Below, piece by piece: positions 23,620 through 33,503 of a DNA stretch of 64,000 nucleotides. The number at the start of each line of letters is the position of its first letter. Position 1 is the stretch's first letter. A program made the position numbers and the translations under genes. Source of the DNA: Artemisia argyi (taxonomy: Eukaryota; Streptophyta; Magnoliopsida; Asterales; Asteraceae); the NCBI GenBank assembly GCA_030686995.1, contig CM060708.1, positions 181,153,115 through 181,217,114 on the forward strand. The letters run 5' to 3'. The notes beneath the pieces were generated by a model. It saw nothing but the letters and a program-made list of their open reading frames with translations, ran no database searches and was not told the DNA's origin.

Positions 23620-24240
23620 ATTCCATGGGATTTGTGCGTTGAAATTCAGTGGACACTAGAGATGGAGAAACATTTGTTGCATCTAATAGGCTATATCCCA
23701 AAATTCGCACTTTAGACTACTGCCCGGGATCACCTGATGTCAATGTTGCAACGAGGCTGTCTGCGGCTCTTGACCATCTGAAAAAAAAATGTTACACTGT
23801 TCGGTTATTGACCGGTGATATTGGAGGTGAACGTGTACCATCAATTCGTGCCGATGTTCAAGGTGAATATGATTTATCCATTATTGGGTGTATTTCAGGT
23901 ACATGAGTTCTTCCTCACACGAAAAGAGGTAGCCGGTTACTTTATACTAAATGACATGTTCAGATACATGGAAAATAATCATCATGAAAGATACGAATGT
24001 TACTTAACAAAAATGTTACACTGTTCGGTTATTGACCGGTGATATTAGAGGTGAACGTGTACCATCAATTCGTGCCGATGTTCAAGGTGAATATGATTTA
24101 TCCATTATTCAGGTACATGAGTTCTTCCTCACACGAAAAGAGGTAGCCGGTTACTTTATACAAAATGACATGTTCAGATACATGGAAAATAATCATCATG
24201 AAAGATACCAATGTTACTTAAAAGATTTACATGATTTGCA
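23620..24240 (+). pseudogene. Unrecognised gene fragment with internal 224-bp tandem duplication
   Basis: A frame reading NSVDTRDGETFVASNRLYPK then LDYCPGSPDVNVATRLSAAL runs into an A9 tract (23781-23789), where the frame becomes ambiguous. It then continues through LLTGDIGGERVPSIRADVQG and QVHEFFLTRKEVAGYF. The block 23787-24010 is repeated at 24011-24225. The second copy lacks 11 bases (GGGTGTATTTC) present in the first. The protein looks like real coding sequence (few rare residues, conserved between copies), but I cannot name the family. Stops and frame breaks make it a pseudogene. Confidence 0.55.
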
Positions 24241-24617
24241 AAATTGTTATACTTATTTTTTCTATCATCATTTTTTGATTAGTCTATTATTACGCAGCAC
24301 TCGAAACTGTTTATGTGCCTAAGAATGATATTCCTAAGCAAATGGTTGTTCTGCGGCAAACTGCATGGCGGATTGGGCAACGTGTCAAAAGTTTCTTTTA
24401 GTACGGGTCAAAAGGGGATGTTTTTTCTACAGGTCAAAATGGGTCAGTTGCAGACTTTACGAAGGACACATTACTCAGCACTCCGATCATGTTTAAGGTA
24501 AATTTGTGTCATCATTTGCTTCTTTAAGATTTTGTTGTGGCTTTTAAGCATACGATCATGGATTACCACATTCAAAATGCATGGATAAAAAGGGGCTGCA
24601 TTTTCTGAGTTGGTATC
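24241..24617. other. Spacer up to the Athila-like insertion
   Basis: Short fragments resembling coding DNA occur (for example VYVPKNDIPKQMVVLRQTAW near 24310), with no intact ORF. The last five bases before the LTR, GTATC (24613-24617), are the expected target duplication of the element that begins at 24618. Confidence 0.4.
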
Positions 24618-27600
24618 TGATTGGCTCCAAACGGTCAACCTAAATGGACCAGGTGAAGGTCAACTAGGTCAAACAGCCTAGAGTCAATGCTCCGCGGAAT
24701 ATAGTGGTTTCCCCGGGTCGTTATGTCCCGACGAGGTGTGATGGTACAAAAACGGGATTGTGATCGGGTGAATTTGGACAGAAAGGTAAGGAATTTGGTT
24801 TGTATGATTACACTAAGATATGGGGAATGAAAATAACTTAGAAACACTATATAAACAATTACTGATGATCAGATATACTAAAAACGTGAGTTAAGCCTAA
24901 AAACGCGCGTTTGAATTTAAAATAAACGCGAACGCGCAAAATAAAAAGTGAAACATGAGCAAATAAAGTCCTACAAATATGAAAATTACTTTTCTGAGAT
25001 CCTAATTACAAAAGAAAATTTTAAGAAAAAGAAAAATATTTTTTAGACTTTTTAATTATTTAATATTAATTAATTACTAATTACTAATTAAACTAATTTA
25101 AATTAAAAGAAATACTAGACTAATTTAGAAAATTACCAAACTTTTTCTAAAACTATTTAACAACTACAGAAGTCTTACAAAATGACAAAAAGTCCTAAAA
25201 CTTATAAATAAACTTTTTTAGATTTAATTTACTTAATTATTAATTAAAAGCTAATTAATCTAATTGAATTATTAAAATTAACAAATGAACAGTGAAAATT
25301 ATAAGAAAATTACTACAAGTACTAAATATTATGAGAAACCTAGGAAAATTATAAAAAGATACTACTGTTTAACAAAATTTATTAAAACTATTTAATTTAC
25401 TAATATTAATTATAACTAATTAAATGAATATAAATTCTAATAAATACTAAATGAAAAGCAAAAATTCTAAAAATTATTCTACAAACACTTTAATATGCTA
25501 GAAATTTAATAAAAATATAAAAACATATAAGTACTTAACAAAAATTTAAAAAGAAAAATTAAAAATCTAAATTATATTAAATAGAAGCTATCACTAGAAA
25601 TTAAATTGATTTTTTTGGATTTTTCTTTTATAAATCTAATTTAACACTGATTACATGCAACTTTTGTGAAAACAAATTTCTTGGAACTCAAAAATAAGCT
25701 CAGCGCGCTTGAGCTCCTTAGCTTAACAGTAAGCTTATCAAGCTAAATATGGACTTTTGGGGTTTGAAAAGCTTCTCAAAAAGCTACCAACTGAACACCA
25801 GCTTGAAGTTAAGCTAAAAGGAGTAAAAGAAACTTAAGATAAGTAGAAAAAACAAGTAAAGTTAACTGGATAAGCTGAAAGATCATAAGAAAATAAGCAA
25901 ATTCACTACACCAGTCCAAACAGGCCATGATGGCACTTGCAGCCCACTGTGGGGCCCACCTGGGTTATCAAAGGTCGAAGGTGAAGCTTAATCTAAAAAG
26001 CCAGCTAGGAGAGCTTTTCAAAAAGCTCAGGGCCTAGCCCTGGGTCCTACTAATAAGCTATTGATAGCCATGGGAAGTTGAGGGATTTGGACAGGTCTAA
26101 CCTGATGCATAGGTCGGGGGGGGGGGGTGTATTGCAGCCCACTCACAAGCCACCATTAAGCTCAGCAAATAAGCTGAGACTAGGGGATTCCTAAAAAGCC
26201 TAAGGGAACACCAATAAGCAGGTTATAAGCTCTTATAAGCATCAAGAAGTCCTAAACTAAAGGGCTCCAGATACAGGACAATTAAGCATATGCATCAGTT
26301 CAAGGGCAACTTTAGGGGCTTGCACAGAGCTTAAAAAAAATTCCAAAAATAATCTAAAAATATGACCATGCTAATAAGCTGGCAAGTAAGTCACAACCCA
26401 ATTTCCAAGTCATGAATCCCAAGGAAGAACAAATTAAAAATATGGATCAAAGTGGCTGTGGTAATGGGTGCCTGATTGTGCAGGCTTAGTTGGTGAGTTG
26501 TAGGCTCAAATTTAAGCTCTTAATAAGCACTAACATAAAAAATAAGCTTGAACAATCAAAGACTAACTTACCAACTACTTGTAAAACTAATTTCAAATCC
26601 TAAAACTTATTCTAGCATACTAAATTTTGAATCAAAATTGGTGTACTAGGGATGGTGACTGTTGAAACAGCAGGGCACAAAATAAGCTACAAGTAAGCTC
26701 TAAACATGAGAAATAAGCTGAGACTAGTAAATATTATCAGATAAACTGCCTCTAAATCCTAAGATTGGGATCTAACCTCAACTTAAACTAAATAAATTGA
26801 TGGTGGAAAAGTGACTGCAGGCTGCTGATGCAGCAGGTCCTAATGGGTCAAAGTGGGGCAGAAGTTTGGTGATTTGACCTACAGAAGTCAAGGACAGATG
26901 ATGCATATGTATGACAACCAATATTGAGTAAATAAAAACTTCAAAACCCCTAACTCCTTATGAACAACTAAAAGGAGTTTAAGACTCAAGTACAATAAAT
27001 GATGTTTTAGAACTTCATTCAAAACCTGAGCTACTACTTAGAAATGCACAAAGTCACTTGAAAACCACTAATATGATTTACATAGAGCTGATTCAAGTTG
27101 GCATAATGAAAATGATAAGTCAGAACCATCAAAATGGTATTAACCCAAACACTCCCTTGATTAGCAGCTTTTTGATTTTTAGCAAGGGAATATGAGATTT
27201 CTAAACCATAACTTGAAATAACTAGTAGATTAGGCTAGAACTATGGCAAACAAGCATAGATACACAGGAACTAGAGCTTAAAAACAAGCAAACTTTGAAA
27301 TGGGCAATTAAGATAGAAACTTTAAAATGCTTAACAAGAACAAAAATAAAACTGAAATTTAATTGAACCAAAGAGTAAATTACAATTCTGAAATCTTAAT
27401 GAGCTTAAGAACATTAAAAGTTTACATTAAGATTAATTTAAACTACTCCTATTACTAAAAATTCTAACTGCCAACTCTGCTCCTCTCTTTTTCCTTTTAT
27501 ATCCGATCCTTTAGGGTTAGTGAGACTTTCCCATTTGATTACTAGTCATTGGATAAAAACAGAATGCTCCAGACCCTTGAATTGGATTTTTGGCGCCCAA

Positions 27601-28559
27601 AGTGATATAATGATGGCTTAAGGTCTGATAGCTTGTGTAGGGTGAGAGGTGTGTTGGACTGGAGTGATTTGGAAGGTAGGGGAGGCAAAGAGTTAGTGGG
27701 GAGGTGATGATGAAGGCTTGGCAAGGTGGAGTTGCAGGCGGGAATCAAGGAAGGGGATAAGGTAGGGGAGGTTGTGTTTGACCTATGTTGACTGAGGGAG
27801 GGATTAATAAAAAAAGGGTCAAGGGTGTTTATTATTTGGTGGTGGGCTGGAGAGTTGGTTTGGTTTGTGTTGTGGGTTGGATTTGGTTTTTGGGTAAAAT
27901 GATAAACAAGGGTCTATTTGGTGTAGAATAAATCACAAGGACCAATGTTGTAAGTCTAAAAAGTATAGGGACTGAAAATGTGATTTTCCAAAAAGTTTTC
28001 CAAGGGACCAATTATTCCAAGATGAAATTCCACAAGGACTTTTGAAATTTATTTTCTCCAATTTAAACAACCCGATGACCTTTTACGTCATTTTCTGATT
28101 TTTTAAAGGGTTGATCTTGTAATTTCCCATAAGTTATCAAAAGGACTTAATTTGCTAATTATGAATAGTACAAGGTATATTTTGATAAATTCCCATTTTA
28201 TAAAACCCAAGGACTAATTTTGCCAATTTTGTAACTTGAGGGGTAAAAGTTGCCATTTTGTGTAAAGTTTTATCCAGGGATCATTAGTGAACATGTTTGA
28301 CTTCCCAAGGACCAAAGTTGACTTTTCTTTCATTTTAAACCTTCAGGGAGTATTTTTGCCAAATTTTGAAAGTTGGAGGACTGAAACTGCCAATTATGCA
28401 AACTTTGTACGTTTTTCATCCGTTTTTACTCATTTTGCATCTGAAACATATAAAACATAATTTTAGAATATTTTCAGTATTTTGATGCATTAATGAGTGT
28501 TTTTGAATGTTTTTGCAGTTCAGATTGACAAAAAATGATGAGTGTTTGAGCACTCATCA
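24618..28559 (-). repeat. 3' LTR of the Athila-like element
   Basis: It is 3942 bp. On the minus strand it starts TGATGAGTGCTC and ends GGAGCCAATCA. The part 24618-27192 matches 43803-46393 at high identity with small indels. A TATA-like ATATAAAAG lies at 27494-27502. The interior is A/T-rich, then rich in AAGCTNA phrases. A G run is 12 long here (26116-26127) but 22 in the other LTR (45300-45321). No gene is seen. Confidence 0.9.
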
Positions 28560-28573
28560 ATCCCCCACACTAA
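28560..28573 (-). other. Polypurine tract of the Athila-like element
   Basis: On the minus strand TAGTGTGGGGGAT directly precedes the LTR start TGATGAG, the expected place for plus-strand priming. Similar AAGTGTGGGGG motifs recur at 29122-29144 and 29278-29292. Confidence 0.8.
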
Positions 28574-28626
28574 ACTATTGCTAGTCCCTAGCAATCTTTT
28601 TGAGAAAACTTAATGGATTAGAATCT

Positions 28627-29040
28627 CTTTACCAAAAGCCATTACTTCTAGAGTAGCCAAATGTTTCGGTTCAAGTAAGAACTATGGTCCACCTGATAAC
28701 CATGTGATTTTGAGCAAACCACCAGCTGTCAACGGTTTTGATTTGTCTTTACCAGAAGCCGTTTGCTTTTGGACTAGCCAACTCTTGATGGAACAGTCAA
28801 CATCTTGGTGAGATGATTACCAATTATGGTTTTCCACTGCCTTTACCACAAGCCATAATCTTGCGGGCTAGCCAACTCTTTCACTTTTTAGGATATGGCG
28901 AGTTGAGATACCATACAATTTTGGGCAAATTGCAAGCCGTCAACGGATTTGAGATATCTTTACCAAGAGCCGTTTGCTCCTGGATTAGCCAGTCCTTTTA
29001 TCGTTTAGACATGGTGGACTGATAACCACAAAAAATTTTG
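28627..29040. repeat. Four-copy degenerate tandem repeat, about 94-120 bp
   Basis: Each copy begins CTTTACCA(A/G/C)(A/G)AGCC(A/G)T (28627, 28747, 28841, 28958), continues to CTAGCCAA-like text, and ends in GATAACCA or GTCAACGG phrases. It is non-coding and lies between the ORF remnant and the 3' LTR. From 29041 to 29358 I see only spacer with C runs. Confidence 0.75.
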
Positions 29041-29358
29041 AAGCACAAGCGAAAAAATTTTAAAATTTTTGCCAAAAACGGGGGTACTAGATGGTAAAAT
29101 GTGATAAAATTCGCTAGAATTCCCCCCCCCCCCCACACTTAGAATTGAATATTGTCCTCAATATTCAAAGTCCCGGCTATTATGCCGACTCTTTGAACGT
29201 AAAAGGGCAACATTACAAGCTAAATGTGGAAACACCATATATTTTTTTCACTTTGTTGGTAACCACAGTAGGGGTACTCCCCCACACTTAGGGTGAAAAC
29301 CCTATAAGCATGCTACTGTTTTTGTTTACCGAGTCGCTAGCTTGACTCGACCCCGAAT

Positions 29359-31887
29359 TCATTGGTTCATGGGGAAGCATGATGTGGAAGAAAAAATCTG
29401 CATCGGACTTTCATTCAAGATGTTTGGACAAACATTTGAAGCACGTGAAAGTTCCACACCGATGAGATATACAGACCCAGGCTCAAGATAATGGTAAATG
29501 AAAATGCCAGGGTCAAATATAATGTCTTCATTCCCGAAGAAGTGAAGAACAGGAGAAGTCACCCTGTAGGTGAAGAAAAGGAAGAAAACCATGATGAAAA
29601 TCATGGTAAGATATTCTTCCTCGAGAGCAGGCTCATTAGCCTAAATTTGGATTTCAAGGGTTAAGCTCAAAAACATCCCGGGAGGGAGGGTGGGAATTTG
29701 CAAATTCTCATGATTTATAACATCTCCCCCCGGGTCATTATACTCCGGAGGAGTCATGATATGAGTGAGTTCACCGGCGAACTCCTCATGAAGAGAATCA
29801 TTCACATGATGTGAATCTGTGAACTCATGTTCCACTGTGGACTCATCACAATCCTCATTCTGAATACCAAATATTGGATTATCAGAAATCAAAGTGAATT
29901 CAGATTCGAATTCAAACAGAGGATTGGTGAGAGTTGTTTTGAATGCTTCGGGAACAAAATGATCAACATTCTCTATTGGACTGTTGGGATCAGAAGTGAG
30001 TGAATAATCATGATAAAAGAAACTTTCAATCTCTCCCAGATCGTCTTCACAATCATGGAGATCATCGTTACTTCCCGTTGGAAGTGGATTTATGTGAGTG
30101 AGTTCATCGGTGAACTCCTCGAGAGGATGATCAACATCAGAATGTGGAACTGATGCCTCAACATACTCAATGTCTCCATGAAATGTGCAATCATCAATAA
30201 AATCGGAGAAAGTCTCAAAATGACCGTTTGAACACTCAAGAGGGGAAGGTAAATCACACACATGATCAAAAGTTCCCTGTGACTCTCCTGGGATTGGGAC
30301 AAGGTTCTCAACACTAGACTTTATGAATTAGTCCGATTCCTTTTCAGGAACAGTGCTAAGATGCTCATCCCCCATATTCAGAGAGTGAGTGTGAACTTCG
30401 GGTGTGATATCAATAGACTGAGGGAGTTGAGAGGAGCTAGCATTCATGGATTGTACAAGTTCCATTTGATCTTCTGCTAGTAATTTCTCCGTCACATTAT
30501 TTTCTCCCTGATTTTCAATGGAATGAATTACAACTGATGAATCTTTTTGAATAATAACAATGTTATCTTCATCATCATCACTATCATCATCGTCATCATA
30601 TAGAGCATCATAGCGAAGATTGGCACGTATTTTAGCTGCTCTTTGCTCAGTAAGTAATTCTTCCATGCTCATTTCGTTTCTAGCATCTCGTTCTTCATCA
30701 AGTAATTCTGCCATTGATTTCTCACGAGAATCTTGAAACGATGTAGTTGCCAACCCCTCCTTAAATTCTTTAAATGCTTCAAGAACCTTTAGACAAAGGT
30801 CTTGCTGAGTTTCATGAGGGGTTGCTTGAATCAATTGGTACTGTGGAGGTTAGTCTTGAGATGAATAGTCATAATTGTTACAAGAAAATGGATTCCTTGT
30901 TTGACAATCAGAACTGTAGTGTGGACCTCCGCAATACTCACAACAGTAAAACTAATGTGGCTGTGAGTCGTGTGTGCTTGAGTCATAATTGTTATCAGGA
31001 AACTGCTAATAGACAAGCGTGTTGCCCGATTGACAATCAGAACTGTAGTGTGGGCCACCACAATACTCACAACAGTTAAACTGTTGAGTCTGGTTTGGTG
31101 AGTTGTATGGATATTGGTCGTAACCAAAATTTTGACTATTTTGAAAATCAAAAGCTTGGTGAGGACCTCCACAATACTCACAAGAAATGTTTGGTGTATT
31201 TTGATACGAAGCATCATTGTGATTTGGATAATATGATTCTTGCTCGTATGAATGTGATGGGTAGTTGGAAAAATTTGGAGAGTCGTAGAATGAGTTCTGA
31301 TTAGGATCATAAGCAAATGAATTCCTCGAACCACAAAACAAACAACTTCCGTCTCGAATATCATTACCACATTGTTCACATGTACACCAACGACATGGTA
31401 AACCAAAAAGCGGCTCACCACAACCAACACAAGGGATAAAATCCGGAGGTGGGACAAGTGGTGTGCTCTGAGAGCTAGGAATTTCCACCACTTCCGTTAT
31501 GGTCTCGGGTTTTTGTTCTTGATAAACGTGAAGATTGGGCAAGTCGTTCTTTTTAGTCACTGCCCTAAGCTCAGACAATCTTTTAACCGTATATCGTGAA
31601 AGGTCAGGATTGATTCTTGACGGTTTAGGAGCAATTATGAGCTTAGATTTTTGGACAACCGTAGGTTGGACGTATTTAGCACTTTCATCGTCAGAGGGAA
31701 GTACATGGTCCTTTGTCACCCCAGTTTCTCGTTCCATTTCCCTCACCGGAGAGGGAATAGGAATTGATGGTCCATCATAATCAACACGACATCTCGACAT
31801 TTTTGACAAGGCCTGAATTTTTTCAATTTTGCTCTCAAAGGCCCTTTGTTCAAAGAAATCGTCATCGAGAGATGCCATTAGAATCAA
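29359..31887 (-). pseudogene. Gag-like ORF of the Athila-like element (843 codons, nonsense-broken)
   Basis: A single minus-strand frame runs from about 31887 (likely start MASLDDDFFEQRAF at 31875) to 29359. It is broken only by in-frame stops: 31006-31008, two more near 30952 and 30853, 30328-30330 and 29641-29643. No frameshift is needed. The N-terminal half has an acidic and proline-rich part, then cysteine clusters (CVGCGEPLFGLPCRWCTCEQC, with its C-x2-C pairs) and three copies of CEYCGGPH that look like zinc ribbons. The C-terminal half is very acidic. The last 80 residues end in LNESPMQIFSSTSCFPMNQ. From recollection, proteins of this layout are annotated as hypothetical in Tanacetum. 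Its function is unknown, and a nucleic-acid-binding Gag is the likeliest role. No enzyme domain follows. Confidence 0.75.
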
Positions 31888-32138
31888 TTACAGGAGAAGT
31901 GGAAGAAGTTAGAATCAAAATGATAGAGAGTAAAGGGATGAAGAATCAAAAGGATAGGAGGGTAAAGGTGAATATTTTTGGTATTTTTAATAAACATTTT
32001 TATAACAAAGAAAATCTTTTTGTGTTCGTTGAAAACTGACTTAAAATGTTTTCGGGAACAGTTTTTATGAAAATATACACAAGGATGGTAAATTTACAAG
32101 GAAGTGAATTCCAAAATCACTAATCTTCAAATCGTCTT
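31888..32138. other. Athila-like 5' untranslated leader, left piece
   Basis: AT-rich non-coding DNA upstream of the gag-like ORF. It ends with GTCTT (32134-32138), one copy of the target duplication of the inserted copia. The leader resumes at 43758. Confidence 0.8.
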
Positions 32139-32527
32139 TGTTAGGAATACGATTATTCAGTTAAAGACTCGGTCACCCCAAGTATTTCTAAGCGTCACGT
32201 AGCTCGTAGAATTATCCTTATTATAGTTAGTACGTAGTTTATTAGTAGTTAAATATGTAAATAGTATTCGTAAAGTGGGTCAGGTCTTTACCCTCTGTCA
32301 GCTCACTCTACAGCTCGTTTCATGGAGCACCAAGTAGTTGTAGTATATATACCCTCTCACACCCAAGGGAGAGGGTTGGACCTTTCATTAGTTCAATCTA
32401 ATACACACATTGTTTCTCTCTCTAAAAGGCTCCCACCTTTCTTTCTACATCTCTCTAATCTCTTCATCTAATTCGATCCATATAACCACAAGAAACCATA
32501 CGTGTTTAAGATTATGAGTATCCTACA
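32139..32527 (+). repeat. 5' LTR of copia C
   Basis: 389 bp. TATA-like TATATATA is at 32344-32351, followed by a CTCTCTC-rich leader. It matches 43369-43757. Confidence 0.95.
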
Positions 32528-32545
32528 ATTGGTATCAAGAGCCAT
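32528..32545 (+). other. Primer-binding site of copia C
   Basis: ATTGGTATCAAGAGCCATGG abuts the LTR end. It is complementary in style to initiator methionine tRNA, with one extra A compared with the common TATCAGAGC form. Confidence 0.85.
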
Positions 32546-32779
32546 GGTTTCATCTTAGGGCCTTGGATATTCGGATTTGGTGTGGTTTTTGTGGCTTTTT
32601 GTGAGTTAGAAGAGTTTTTCTTTGAAAACATCATGGTTTGATCTTCCTAATGTTATTTGATATGTTAGTGATGTACTTTTATGATCATAGGTGTTAGTTG
32701 AACATTGTGTTTCAGTTGGCTATACCATATCTTTAATCTATTTGAAGTTTGGACTTGATTTTGGGCGTATTTCATAGTT

Positions 32780-33190
32780 GCGGTTAAGTCTACTGTTGCA
32801 TTGCTTATCTGCGTTTAGTTTCTGATTTCTGCGGTTAGTTTGCTGCGATTACTATTTTGGGAATACAAACAAATCGCAAGGAAAGTGACAGATTTGGATT
32901 TTTGTATACTGCGATTAGCTCTTGCGGTTAAGTGGTATGCGGTTAGTTCATTGTGGTTAGCTTTCTGCGGTTAAGTGGTCTGCGGTTAGTTCATTGTGGT
33001 TAGTTTTCTGCGGTTAAGTGGTCTGCAGTTAGCTCATTGTGGTTAGCTTTCTGCGATTAAGTGGTTTGCGGTTAGATCCTTGTGGTTATCTCTACTGCGG
33101 TTAACTCCCTATGGTTAGTTGCTCCCTGCGGTTAGTTACTCCCTGCGATTAGTCACTTCCTGCGGTTACCTTGCCTGACCCTGCGGTTAA
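32780..33190 (+). repeat. Leader minisatellite of copia C (GCGGTTA repeats)
   Basis: The core TGCGGTTAGT/AAGT recurs about 20 times. From 32918 a 43-bp higher-order unit is clear (TGCGGTTAGTTCATTGTGG, then TTAGCTTTCTGCGGTTAAGT). It lies in the untranslated leader between primer-binding site and gag, where packaging signals of retroelements normally sit. Confidence 0.85.
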
Positions 33191-33503
33191 CTCTGTTTGA
33201 CCATAGTTGACTTTTTACATCGAAACTTCAAACGGTCATAACTTTTGAACCGTAACTCTGTTTTTAGCGAATTAGCTGTCAAAACGTCCGGAACAGGCTG
33301 AATATTGTGAGGTTCCACCACGAAGTCATGAAACGAATTTTTCGAGGCCCAAATCACCTCCAGAGTGAAGTTATTGAGGTTTTAAGTTTTCAGACCAAAA
33401 ATTTCACCGTAAAAACTTGCATCAACCGAACGAAGATCACAACTAAACAACATATAACCTTGTCAAAACAAACAATCACCACTCTTAACATACAATCACT
33501 GCT

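Noticed and set aside
29641..30261. Stand-alone host gene encoding an acidic 206-residue protein
   Set aside because: It is in the same frame as the ORFs upstream and downstream and separated only by stops. It lies inside the Athila-like element, so it is part of the element's gag-like ORF.
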